A stretch of DNA of 60,718 nt from Gp6-AA40 sp050742535 (GTDB taxonomy: Bacteria > Acidobacteriota > Vicinamibacteria > Vicinamibacterales > UBA2999): positions 1-60,718 of the forward strand of contig JBOGIQ010000004.1 in the NCBI GenBank assembly GCA_050742535.1, in the 5' to 3' direction. The position numbers and the translations under genes are program-made. Under the pieces are notes generated by a model. It did no database searches. It saw only the letters and a program-made list of their open reading frames with translations, and was not told the DNA's origin. Positions 52,760 to 60,718 of this stretch are shown piece after piece. Within the stretch, counting starts at the first letter, position 1. Every line of letters begins with the position of its first letter.

Positions 52760-53620
52760 ATGAGGAAACGCACAAGCGTCCGCGGTCTGGTCCTCGCCAC
52801 CGTCAACCTCGTCGTTATTCTTGCGGCAGCCCTGATCGTGAAGTCTCTTGCGGCGGGAAATCCTGGTCCCAGCTCCGATTCGTTTGCGCTGCCGACTGAC
52901 TCCAATTACGCGCTCCTCTCCGGGACTGACAACCGCCCGTTCACCTCAGGTGCGTCGGCGGAATTTGCACCGGCGGCATCGCCGTCCACCACTGGGGAGG
53001 ATCCGTCCGGGCACGTCGTTTCTCCTTCCCAGAGCGAACCGGCCGAGTACCCTGCGATAAGCGACCTCGAATTCGACCCACTGTGGTACGGGCAATCACA
53101 TTCGGCGTTCGCGCCGCTCGTGACCGGTTCGGGATTGTGGGCTCCGTCGGGAACTTCACTCGGCGGCTACGGCTCGTCACCGAGCGCGACGCCGTTCAGC
53201 CGTCGGTCGGGGTGGGGTGGCGGCGGCTTCTCCGGGGCCGGCGGGGGCGGTGGCTTCCCGTCGTCCGGTGGGGGGAACCCGAGCTATGCCCAGAATTCGC
53301 TGCTGGATTCGATCAGCAACGGCGGCGGACTCCGCTCGTCTGACGGTACGACCGCATCCATCGCCGGCGCACCGCTCCTGCCAGCGCAGGCTCAGGGCAA
53401 TCCCTTCTTCGCCGGCGGCATCCCCGTCGGTGGGCCGGCGCTTCCGCTTGTCCAGTTCCCCGGTCTTGGAGCCGGCGGTGCGGGGGCACTGAATGCAGGT
53501 GGATCGACCGCGAGCGTGACGCAGTTGCAGGAGCCCGTCTCGGTGCCGGAGCCCTCCGCCGTCCTCCTACTCGGGTGCGGGCTGGCGCTTGCGGCCTACC
53601 GGCGGCGTCGGCGCCCGTAG
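52760..53620 (+). CDS. PEP-CTERM sorting-domain surface protein
   Basis: A 286-residue exported protein. N-terminal signal/anchor (LVLATVNLVVILAAALIVKS), a Ser/Gly/Pro-rich body with a GGGGFSGAGGGGGF stretch and no recognisable fold, then the C-terminal PEP-CTERM tripartite signal: VPEPS, hydrophobic AVLLLGCGLALAAY and RRRRRP. Such proteins are processed by exosortase, which is not in this window. Preceded by a sigma54-like site. Confidence 0.85.
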   Translation: MRKRTSVRGLVLATVNLVVILAAALIVKSLAAGNPGPSSDSFALPTDSNYALLSGTDNRPFTSGASAEFAPAASPSTTGEDPSGHVVSPSQSEPAEYPAISDLEFDPLWYGQSHSAFAPLVTGSGLWAPSGTSLGGYGSSPSATPFSRRSGWGGGGFSGAGGGGGFPSSGGGNPSYAQNSLLDSISNGGGLRSSDGTTASIAGAPLLPAQAQGNPFFAGGIPVGGPALPLVQFPGLGAGGAGALNAGGSTASVTQLQEPVSVPEPSAVLLLGCGLALAAYRRRRRP

Positions 53621-53704
53621 CCCCCTTCTTCGTCGCCCGGCACGCCGACCCCTTCGATCCATTTGCCTCGGCTGCTATCTCGACTATAATTCCCGCCCCA
53701 TTCA

Positions 53705-55501
53705 GTGATTTCTGCTTCTGTTGGGCGTCACTCGCTGGTGACCTTGCGCAGACATCGGCACTGCCCGGCTTCCCTGCCGGCTTATTGGCTGCCGATGCTG
53801 TTGGGAGCGGCTTGCCTTGCCGCGTGTTCGACCTCTCCGAACATCACGATGCTCGAGCCTGCGGAGGGGCATCCGCACGATGTGGTCGTCATCAAAGGTG
53901 ACGACCTCGCGTTCGCCGAGATCGTGTGGGACCTGGGGAAATCCACTCAGAAGGTCCTTCCTGGCGGGTATCTGGGCGCGTACATGTTTTCCGTGCCGCA
54001 CGGCGCCGCTGCAGGTGCCCACACTGTCGTCGTGCGGAAAGGGTCGGCTCAATCGAAAGCGATGACGTTCACCGTTCCGTCCGTGCCGGGGCCCGTCAAT
54101 GTTCCGCATCCGCCCGGGCCGGCGACGCGCGCGTATCCTCCACCTCGCATCGACGCAGTGACGATCGTGGGTGCGACGTTCGAGCCGAATGGTGTCCGCA
54201 CGACGTTGTACGTCCAGGGAGCCAACCTGGACGTCGGTACGATCGTCTCGGTGAAAGACGGCATGACGGCGCCGCTCACGCCGGTGGCTACCGCGAGCCA
54301 CAGAGTCCTGCGAAACGACTGGTTCGACGTGTCGCACAACGACATGGACTATCCGATCTATCACTACAGCTCCGCCATCGTCATACCGGGCCTCCGCCCG
54401 GCGGGACAGCGTATCTGGCTGGTCGCCACGAATCTCGACAACCTCCAGAGCGAGCCTTTCGAGTACGTCCTGCCGACCGACGCGGCCACGCTCGACAGCG
54501 ACGGTGACAGCCTGCTCGACACATGGGAGACGGCCGGCTACGACGTCGAAGGCGACGGCGTGGTGGACGTGGACCTGCCGGCGCTGGGCGCTGACCCGCG
54601 CCGCAGGGACGTGTTCGTCGAGCTCGACATCATGGACGACGTGAAGAATCGGCCCGACCGCGACAAGTCGGGGAATCCTGATTCAACCGTCTTCAATGCC
54701 CTGGAGCAGATGTTCGCGTCTGCGCCAATCCTCAACATCGGCGAGGCCCAGGGCATTCACCTGGTGATCGACCACTCGGGCAAGCCTTGTCTGACAGACC
54801 CGGGAGGCAAGGACGTCTGCACATTCAGGACGACGATCTTCGACATCGGCGGCCAGATTCCCAACAACGAGCCTGACCCGTTCGAGGACAGCGAAGTCCG
54901 TTTTTCGCAGCTCAAAAAACTCAACTTCGACGACAACAAGCGCGGCAAGATCTATCACTACGGGGTTTGGGGCCGGTATCAGGTCAACACGCTGGCTGGA
55001 TTCAGCGACGCCGGCGACGATTTCATCATCGCGTTCGACGAGTTCGTGCCGTCGTATCACACGCCGCGATCGCAGATCGAAATCGTGGCACACGAGCTCG
55101 GTCACAACCTGCGTCAGCTCCATGCCGGCGGCGAGGATGATCCGGTCTACAAGCCGAACTACCTGAGCGTCATGTCGTATAGCTGGTTGTTCAGAACCGG
55201 GTGGCCGGACGCTGTCCGCCTGGCGACGGCCACGTGCCTGCCGTTCTATTACGCCGACAAGGACGCCAAGGAAGCGTCCGGTTCCGTCAGCGAAAACGTT
55301 AATACGATCGTGGACTACTCGGAAGGCATGGGGAGGCTGGTCATGCGGCCAACGCCGGCGGCGGGTGCGTCCATCTGCGGCACGGCAATCGACTGGCCCA
55401 CCGTGGACCCGGACTCGGTGTTCGCCAAGGTCGAAGACTTCGCGAACTGGCGGTTCCTGATATTCGACGGCCCGGCCAAGAACGGGAATCTCGTACCGTG
55501 A
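53705..55501 (+). CDS. Metzincin-like zinc metalloprotease lipoprotein with TIG-type N-terminus
   Basis: A 598-residue protein not fully assigned. A lipobox follows residue 33 (LLGAACLAACST). Residues about 45-130 look like an IPT/TIG beta domain (PAEGHPHDVVVIKGDDLAFA) and about 150-240 like a second. An Asp-rich TSP3-like stretch follows (DSDGDSLLDTWE, then DVEGDGVVDVD). The protease site is HELGHNLRQLH (463-473), an HExxHxxxxxH zinc motif, with a Met-turn SVMSYSW after it. Arg replaces the usual Gly at motif position 8. TATAAT (53685-53690) precedes the GTG start by 14 bases. Confidence 0.75.
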   Translation: MISASVGRHSLVTLRRHRHCPASLPAYWLPMLLGAACLAACSTSPNITMLEPAEGHPHDVVVIKGDDLAFAEIVWDLGKSTQKVLPGGYLGAYMFSVPHGAAAGAHTVVVRKGSAQSKAMTFTVPSVPGPVNVPHPPGPATRAYPPPRIDAVTIVGATFEPNGVRTTLYVQGANLDVGTIVSVKDGMTAPLTPVATASHRVLRNDWFDVSHNDMDYPIYHYSSAIVIPGLRPAGQRIWLVATNLDNLQSEPFEYVLPTDAATLDSDGDSLLDTWETAGYDVEGDGVVDVDLPALGADPRRRDVFVELDIMDDVKNRPDRDKSGNPDSTVFNALEQMFASAPILNIGEAQGIHLVIDHSGKPCLTDPGGKDVCTFRTTIFDIGGQIPNNEPDPFEDSEVRFSQLKKLNFDDNKRGKIYHYGVWGRYQVNTLAGFSDAGDDFIIAFDEFVPSYHTPRSQIEIVAHELGHNLRQLHAGGEDDPVYKPNYLSVMSYSWLFRTGWPDAVRLATATCLPFYYADKDAKEASGSVSENVNTIVDYSEGMGRLVMRPTPAAGASICGTAIDWPTVDPDSVFAKVEDFANWRFLIFDGPAKNGNLVP

Positions 55502-56337
55502 CTTTCCATAGGCGACGCGTAGCAGCGGCGGGAACGATCGCGCTGGCTATCGCCGTTGGCTGCGATTCCTCCGACCGACAAGCTGCCGAGGCCGCCCGGA
55601 ATTCGTCGGAAGTGGCGGTGACCGCTGAACAGAAGCAACTATGGCAGGACGCCGCGGACAGGGGCGACACCCCAGGGTTGCAGCGTGTTCCGGTTTTCGA
55701 GGATCCAGTCTTACAACGTGCACGCAGTCAGGCGCCCGCCGCACAGTCGAAGCCGGCGCCGGCGCCGCAGCTCACGATCCCCCAGGGGGTGCGGAACGAG
55801 ATTCGGATTCTCGTCTATCCCAACGACCCCTTCGCGAGTTATACGGGGCCGGCGCAGGTCGCGAGCGTTGACAAAACCGGCGAGCGCATCGAGCTCACCC
55901 TGCCAGGAAAGCTCGGGACGCTCACGCTGCTGGTGCGTGTCGATACGAAGCAGCTCTCGCTGATGGCCGGCGACATGGTCGACGTGGCCTACCGGGCGCG
56001 ACGGCGCCCGCAGGTACCGGACGACGTGATCGCGATCCGCACCACTGGCGGCGGCGGTATCGCACACGTGATGCAGGGCGGGAACGTGCCGGTTCAAAAC
56101 ATCGCTATCCCGCTGTTCAACTTCACCGTCGGACAGCGCGATGAGCCCGGGTTGCCCGTGCAAATCAGCGGTCCGAATTTGAAGCCCATGGATCTCGCCA
56201 TGGGCCAGGTGAGTCCAGTCGGCAGCGGCGTCATGGTGCGGATCGTCGGGAGCACCGGCGTCCAGCAGGGTACGAACGCCGGACAGATTGAAGGTGCACG
56301 TTTCACCGTCAACGTGATGGTGTGGAGAGTTCCTTGA
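55498..56337 (+). CDS. Hypothetical lipoprotein, second gene of metalloprotease operon
   Basis: A 279-residue predicted lipoprotein (GTIALAIAVGCDSS), not recognised. After a Gln/Ala/Pro-rich linker, a beta-rich domain from about 100 contains IRILVYPNDPFASYTGPAQV and LTLPGKLGTLTLLVRVDTKQ, then repeated strands with VPVQNIAIPLFNFTVGQR. Its GTG overlaps the metalloprotease stop by 4 bases (GTGA), so the products are probably made together. It may be a partner or inhibitor of the protease. Confidence 0.6.
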   Translation: MTFHRRRVAAAGTIALAIAVGCDSSDRQAAEAARNSSEVAVTAEQKQLWQDAADRGDTPGLQRVPVFEDPVLQRARSQAPAAQSKPAPAPQLTIPQGVRNEIRILVYPNDPFASYTGPAQVASVDKTGERIELTLPGKLGTLTLLVRVDTKQLSLMAGDMVDVAYRARRRPQVPDDVIAIRTTGGGGIAHVMQGGNVPVQNIAIPLFNFTVGQRDEPGLPVQISGPNLKPMDLAMGQVSPVGSGVMVRIVGSTGVQQGTNAGQIEGARFTVNVMVWRVP

Positions 56338-56350
56338 GAGGAGGACGGTC

Positions 56351-56929
56351 ATGAAGAGTCTGGTTCTCATAGCGGCGCTGGCGGCCGCCGCGGCGGGAGT
56401 GTCGTGCGGAGGGGACAGCGCGAAAGAGAACCCCTCGGCGGCGACTGAACCGGCGCCGCCGCCGGCGCCAAGCGGGCCGACGACATCGCCGGCCGGCACC
56501 AAACAAACGTGGATCTACTTCACGAAGAACCACAACAAGGGAACGGCGCCGGGTCAGTACAACACCGACTGCGTGGGAATCATCGGGACGGAACGAATCG
56601 GTGCGCGGACGGGCACCACGACGGCCATGGGGACCAAGATCATGTGGCACGTGAAGGTCAACAACGGCGGGAACGACGACGACAAGTGTGAAAGCCTGAA
56701 CATGTCGGACGTGAACCTGCGGTTCAAGACCGACGTGATGGGCGCGGCCGCGATGAAGAAGCTGACGGCGAACCCCGGCGGGGTCATCGAGGGCACCGTG
56801 TCCAGCGATCCGCTGGATGTCGGTTCCCTCATCGCCCACAAGTATCAGGTCTACATCGGCGACACCCCTGCGGGTCCGGATCCGGTCATCATCGTCAATT
56901 GCAGTACCTGCGGGCCTCCGCCGAGTTAA
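56351..56929 (+). CDS. Hypothetical small lipoprotein, third gene of metalloprotease operon
   Basis: A 192-residue predicted lipoprotein (AAAAAGVSCGGD) with a Pro/Ala linker and a domain with four cysteines (TDCVGI, DKCESL, NCSTC). A GAGGAGG ribosome site lies 7 bases ahead. It starts 13 bases after the preceding gene. Not recognised; two disulfides are plausible outside the cytoplasm. Confidence 0.6.
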   Translation: MKSLVLIAALAAAAAGVSCGGDSAKENPSAATEPAPPPAPSGPTTSPAGTKQTWIYFTKNHNKGTAPGQYNTDCVGIIGTERIGARTGTTTAMGTKIMWHVKVNNGGNDDDKCESLNMSDVNLRFKTDVMGAAAMKKLTANPGGVIEGTVSSDPLDVGSLIAHKYQVYIGDTPAGPDPVIIVNCSTCGPPPS

Positions 56930-56940
56930 GGCCGTCTAAC

Positions 56941-56985
56941 TGGCCTGGGTCGCCTGAGTGCGGTGTGACTCAGGCCACCCGGGCA
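56941..56985. terminator. CCTGGGT/CCTGAGT hairpin between convergent genes
   Basis: GCCTGAGT (56952-56959) pairs perfectly with ACTCAGGC (56968-56975) around an 8-base loop. The outer words GGCCTGGGT and ACCCGGGCA extend it with 7 of 9 matches. It separates the small lipoprotein gene from the convergent kinase gene and could terminate both. Confidence 0.75.
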
Positions 56986-56994
56986 ACCCAACGC

Positions 56995-59631
56995 TCATTG
57001 AGGTTTCACCGTCGCGGCAAGGCGCTGAAAAGCCTGGAGCGACCGCAGGGATGAAAGATCGTCATCCTCGAGCGCCAGTTTCAACGCGTAGCCGCGGCGT
57101 ATCGCGTCCTCCAATTGCTTGACCGCCGCGTCCCGCTGTCCGATTAGCGCGAGGACCACGGCTCGTAGGTAGAGCACGTCCGGATCCGTTCGATTCATCT
57201 TGGCGGCCCGGTCGGCGTACTGGGCCGCCTGCCTCGGCGAGTCGACCTTCGCGTAATACACGCCCAGTCGCGACACCAGCGTCGCATCGGTGGCGTTCAC
57301 CTTCAGCGCCAGCTCCCCGAGCTCGATCGCCTTCAGGTAGGCAACGCGCGCATCGGCCGGGCGCCCGACCTTCCGATACGCGTCGGCCAGATTTCCGCGG
57401 AGCGCCGCGACAGTCGGCTCCAGCTTCACCGCTTCTTCGTATTCGCGGACCGCTTCGTCGTATCGATGTTCGTAATAGGAAATCGTGCCCAGGTTCGCGA
57501 ACGCCCCGGCATTCGGGCGCCGCTCGATGGATTGCTCGAAGTTCAGGCGCGCGAGAGAGACATTACCCTGGGCCAGGTGCATCGCGCCGAGTTGCTGAAA
57601 TGGGTTCGCATCATTGGGCTTGAGCTTCGTGAGGAGCGTGAAGACGTCAATCGCTTCCGGCAGCTGTCCGTTTCCATAGAAAAAGAGTCCGAGCGCCTGG
57701 TGGTTCAGCCAGTAGTTGGGCCGCAGGTCCACCGCCGTCCGGAGCTCTTCGAGTGCCTCCTTCGGCCGTCCCGATTTCGCGAGCAGTTCGCCGAGCAGGC
57801 GGTGCGCGTTATCGTTGCTCGGCTGATCCGCCAGTACCCGCCTCACCTGGTCCTCCGCTGCGACCAGCCGCCCGGTCGATCGATACACTGCCGCCAGCGA
57901 CAGCCGGACCTCCGGCTGCGCGGGGTCGAGGTTCAATGCCTTCGTGACATTGGCGATGGCTTTCTCCATCAGCGCCTGGTCGTTCGTCACGACCGAGCGC
58001 CGCCGATACGCCTCGCCAAGCGCCGCAAACGCCAGCGAGAAACTGGAATCGCGTGCGGTCGCCTGCTCGAAGTGCGCAACCGCCGCGTCGAAGCCGGCCA
58101 GGTCGGGCCGGTCCAGCAGCTCGAGGCCGCGCCAGTACGAGTCGCGCGCCTGCACGTCCTCGGTCGGCACGCGTGCGAGGTTCTGTTGCTCTGCCGGGGT
58201 GACCCTGACACGCAGCGCGTCAAGCAGCGATTCGGCGAGCCGGTTCTGCATCGAAAACAGCTCTTCGTGGCTACCTTCTTCGCGGCCAGTCCACAGCAGC
58301 GGCCCGTCGAGGCTGGCCAGTGTTGCCTCGACGCGCAGCAGGTTGCCCGCCTGTTGAATGCTGCCGCGAACGAGCATCGTCACGCCGAGGTTGCGGGCGA
58401 TCTCGGCGAGTGGGCGCGTTGCCGCGCCCGCGTCGAGCATGCTCGCTCGCGAGACGACGGAAACTGACGAGAGTCGCGCCAGCGACGTCGTCAAGCTGTC
58501 GGCAATTCCTACGCCGATATACGCCTTCGACTCGTCGCCGCTCAGATTCTCGAGCGGCAGTACCGCAATGACCGGCCGCTCGGCGGGGGCGGGGGCAGGG
58601 GCGGCGGCTGGAGCTATGACGCCCCCGGTGACACCGGGACGGTTGAGCAGCGGGAGGGCGGCGATGCCAATGAGAACGGCAGCGGCAAGCACCCATGGCG
58701 CGTACCGGAGCAAACGCTGTCGGCCAACAACCGGGGATTGGACCGTGCGCGAACGGGAGGCGCTGTGCGACGCAAGCGATTCTTCCAGCAGCAGGCGCCG
58801 AAGCTCCGTCTCCAGTTCGCCCGCCGTCGCAAAGCGATCGGTCGGCTTCCGCGCCATGGCGCGCGCGATCGCCGCGGAGATCTCCGGCGCGATGGTGCCG
58901 TCCACTTCGTGCGCCGTCCGTATGGGCGTCGTCGGATCGTCGCCCCTCAGCAGGTCGAAGATGTCGCGGTACGGCCGCTCGCCGGTCACCAGTTCGAACA
59001 GGATCACGCCCAGCGTGTAGATATCGGTACGTTCATCGACGCGATCGCCGAACAACTGTTCCGGCGACATGTATCCGGGCGTTCCAAGTACGTGGCCGGT
59101 GCTGGTCTCTGTTCGGGCGCGTCCCGGAAGCGTCGGCGCCGCGGTGTCGGTCCAGAGGAACTTGGCGAGACCGAAGTCGAGCACCTTGATGTGGCCGTCA
59201 CCGGTCACCATGATGTTGGCCGGCTTGAGGTCGCGATGAACGATCCGTGCACCATGCGCGGCGCCAAGCGCGTTGGCGATCTCGATGCCGATCTCGAGCG
59301 CACGCGCCAGCGACGGGCGCCCGCGTGTGAGGAACGCGGACAGCGTCTCGCCGCGCACGTACTCCATCACGATGAACGGCTGGTCGCCGGCCTGGCCGAC
59401 GTCGTGAATCGCGAGAATCCGCGGATGATTCAGGGCGGCGCTGGTCTGCGCCTCCTGCTGGAACCGCCGGAGGCGATCGGGGTCACCGGCAAATGCTGTC
59501 GGGAGCAGCTTGATGGCGACCGTGCGACCGAGCAGCGGATCGCGCGCGAGGTACACCTCGCCCATGCCGCCGGCGCCGAGCGGCGATTGGATCTCGTAAC
59601 GACCGAGCGAGGTGCCGGCAATGAGCGCCAC
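56995..59631 (-). CDS. Ser/Thr protein kinase with membrane anchor, FlgO-like and TPR domains
   Basis: An approximately 878-residue PknB-like kinase. The kinase domain shows LGAGGMGEVYLARD, VAIKLLP, HRDLKPANIMV and VLDFGLAKF; a membrane helix lies near 320 (LRYAPWVLAAAVLIGIAALP). Then a FlgO/TolB-like domain (VIAVLPLENLSGDESKAYIG, LVRGSIQQAGNLLRVEATLA) and about ten TPR repeats to the end (EELRTAVDLRPNYWLNHQAL). GTG at 59631 gives the standard opening ALIAGTSLGRYEI; ATG at 59652 and GTG at 59694 are alternatives. The PP2C gene at 40392 may oppose it. Confidence 0.92.
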   Translation of the reverse strand: MALIAGTSLGRYEIQSPLGAGGMGEVYLARDPLLGRTVAIKLLPTAFAGDPDRLRRFQQEAQTSAALNHPRILAIHDVGQAGDQPFIVMEYVRGETLSAFLTRGRPSLARALEIGIEIANALGAAHGARIVHRDLKPANIMVTGDGHIKVLDFGLAKFLWTDTAAPTLPGRARTETSTGHVLGTPGYMSPEQLFGDRVDERTDIYTLGVILFELVTGERPYRDIFDLLRGDDPTTPIRTAHEVDGTIAPEISAAIARAMARKPTDRFATAGELETELRRLLLEESLASHSASRSRTVQSPVVGRQRLLRYAPWVLAAAVLIGIAALPLLNRPGVTGGVIAPAAAPAPAPAERPVIAVLPLENLSGDESKAYIGVGIADSLTTSLARLSSVSVVSRASMLDAGAATRPLAEIARNLGVTMLVRGSIQQAGNLLRVEATLASLDGPLLWTGREEGSHEELFSMQNRLAESLLDALRVRVTPAEQQNLARVPTEDVQARDSYWRGLELLDRPDLAGFDAAVAHFEQATARDSSFSLAFAALGEAYRRRSVVTNDQALMEKAIANVTKALNLDPAQPEVRLSLAAVYRSTGRLVAAEDQVRRVLADQPSNDNAHRLLGELLAKSGRPKEALEELRTAVDLRPNYWLNHQALGLFFYGNGQLPEAIDVFTLLTKLKPNDANPFQQLGAMHLAQGNVSLARLNFEQSIERRPNAGAFANLGTISYYEHRYDEAVREYEEAVKLEPTVAALRGNLADAYRKVGRPADARVAYLKAIELGELALKVNATDATLVSRLGVYYAKVDSPRQAAQYADRAAKMNRTDPDVLYLRAVVLALIGQRDAAVKQLEDAIRRGYALKLALEDDDLSSLRSLQAFQRLAATVKPQ

Positions 59632-59793
59632 AGCTGACCAACCCCAGGACATCCCACGCACGGACCGCCCCAGCAGGCGCCAGTATATGCCCACGACCCC
59701 ATTACCTGTTGGACCCGCGTGCCATGCTGTCGGCGGGTGCCTGGGTGATTGAGTCGGTCACCCCTTTTAACCTACGATCGCGACGGATTCCCG

Positions 59794-60528
59794 ATGAAAA
59801 CGAATGTCGCAACTCTAACTGTCGTGAGCATATTGCTCGGATTTGGAACGCCTCGGCCCGCAGGTGCCACGTCCATCGACTTCCTCGAGAGTGTTGACAT
59901 AGTGTCGCAATTTGGCGAGACAACCGGCGGACCCGGCGAGACTGTTGCCATTTACTATGCGCAGACGTTCAAGGTCCCCATCGATGCGACCGCGGGTATC
60001 CTGACCTTCTTGCTGACAACTCCTACGGAATTTACGGGACCGGACGATACCGAATTTGCCGTCCTGGTAACCGACACGGATGCTTCTGGCCATCCTTCAA
60101 CCGTTCTCTTTGAAACACCGGTACTGACGTTTCCATTTGGAGCTAGTGCGACGTACTTCGATATTGATCTGCAGGGACTGGCGCTGGCGAGCGACGTCAC
60201 CTACGCATGGATTCTCGACAGCGTTATCGCTACTGATGGGAGCATTGGTTGGTCATCAGTCGGACTCTCCGTCAGCCCGTATAGCGGTGGAACCTTCTTA
60301 ACCGCTTCGACGCAGACCTTTCCAGTTCTTGTTGGGACGCGCGAAGATCACTTCACCGGTGGCGTGCTCGGGCTGGACGGATGGGTTGCGGTCGACCACG
60401 ACTTAGCCTTCCGTCTGACGTATACGCCGGTAGTTGCTGTGCCGGAACCGTTGTCACTACTGTTGGTCATGACCGCAATAGGAGTTCGAGCGGCAGGTCA
60501 TGCCCGGCGACGCTACGACCGAACCTGA
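59794..60528 (+). CDS. PEP-CTERM sorting-domain protein
   Basis: A 244-residue exported protein. Signal peptide (TLTVVSILLGFGTPRPAGAT), a beta-sandwich-like body with many Thr/Asp (VAIYYAQTFKVPIDATAGIL, ATYFDIDLQGLALASDVTYA) and a C-terminal PEP-CTERM signal: VAVPEPLSLLLVMTAIGVRA then RRRYDRT. It is less GC-rich than its neighbours. Possible promoter TTGAGT, 18-base spacer, TACGAT just upstream. No exosortase in the window. Confidence 0.8.
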   Translation: MKTNVATLTVVSILLGFGTPRPAGATSIDFLESVDIVSQFGETTGGPGETVAIYYAQTFKVPIDATAGILTFLLTTPTEFTGPDDTEFAVLVTDTDASGHPSTVLFETPVLTFPFGASATYFDIDLQGLALASDVTYAWILDSVIATDGSIGWSSVGLSVSPYSGGTFLTASTQTFPVLVGTREDHFTGGVLGLDGWVAVDHDLAFRLTYTPVVAVPEPLSLLLVMTAIGVRAAGHARRRYDRT

Positions 60529-60591
60529 GATCGAGACGGGAGTGCTTACCGGACGGATCGGTCGCTGATTATAGCCGGCAAAAACGCCGGG

Positions 60592-60718
60592 TGGACTTGA
60601 TCCGGTTTCGTGGACATCTTCCGAAAGGTGGATACGATGTCCGCAATGGCCGACTCACACAGCCGGCGTCCTCGCCGGCGCTTCACGAATGATTTCAAGG
60701 AGCAAGCGGTTCGCTTAG
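60592..60718 (+). mobile_element. Left end of an IS3-family insertion sequence
   Basis: The terminal segment TGGACTTGATCCGGTTTCGT, followed by GGACATC (60592-60618), resembles the left inverted repeat of IS3-group elements (TG start, GG-TTTTGTGGACA type). A transposase OrfA start follows. The right end lies outside the window. Confidence 0.65.
60637..60718 (+). CDS. IS3-family transposase OrfA (5' end only)
   Basis: The first 27 residues read SHSRRPRRRFTNDFKEQAVR, which is the usual start of an IS3 OrfA helix-turn-helix protein, and run off the window end. ATG at 60637 or 60646 may be used. A normal element would continue into OrfB (DDE integrase) by -1 frameshift. Confidence 0.75.
   Translation, partial: MSAMADSHSRRPRRRFTNDFKEQAVRL

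Overview
The window is about 60.7 kb of GC-rich, densely coded DNA with no rRNA, tRNA, CRISPR array or phage genes that I can see. It most resembles a soil acidobacterium, probably in or near Vicinamibacteria. That placement is inferred from: a TIGR03435-type soil protein, a VWFA-related acidobacterial-type protein, PEP-CTERM surface proteins, several TonB-family proteins, an S/T kinase fused to TPRs, and frequent GTG starts. No 16S gene is present to prove it.

Layout. 1-6.8 kb: an NtrY-like sensor kinase cut by the left edge, nrdR, a flippase-like membrane protein, purC with a small Fis-type HTH gene, and groES-groEL behind a TTGACA promoter and a CIRCE operator. 6.9-15 kb: envelope and stress genes (RcnB/CigR-like protein, three TonB-family proteins, MFS transporter, TIGR03435 protein, redoxin, general-stress-like protein, VWFA protein). 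15-24 kb: core metabolism and cell division (tatA, RNase R, glycerate kinase, ftsEX, gatB, pckA). 24-34 kb: ECF sigma/anti-sigma pair, ispH, and a Spy-like protein followed by a TolC/adaptor/RND tripartite efflux pump. 34-40 kb: GT87-like protein, folK, DksA-like protein, and a tightly overlapped tesA/ybbA/ybbP-type operon. 40-49 kb: a signalling block with a PP2C phosphatase divergent from a TPR-sigma54 activator, a PilZ-like protein, an MBL-fold hydrolase divergent from a GAF-sigma54 activator, and an alpha/beta-hydrolase fold protein lacking its nucleophile serine. 49-60.7 kb: secreted and surface proteins (di-haem peroxidase, esterase, OMP, two PEP-CTERM proteins, a metzincin-like lipoprotein with two small lipoproteins), a Ser/Thr kinase with TPRs, and the left end of an IS3-type element.

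The most unusual signal lies between the genes. Many intergenic gaps hold a locus-specific tract of a short 7-10 base 'word' repeated with variation. Several of these return in reverse-complement order, so the RNA could fold into a long hairpin starting at a stop codon. Examples are GGCCTAAG after groEL, GTTCGAAC around a tonB gene, GTCAAAAG at 14 kb, GGTCCTTG at 44.7 kb and the CCTGGGTTGC family at four loci. Shorter REP-like palindromes with TTCA/TGAA tetraloops also recur, and one is embedded in the tesA reading frame. A second pattern is a good -10 hexamer only 6-10 bases before the start codon, which suggests leaderless mRNAs. A sigma54-type -24/-12 site stands before one PEP-CTERM gene.
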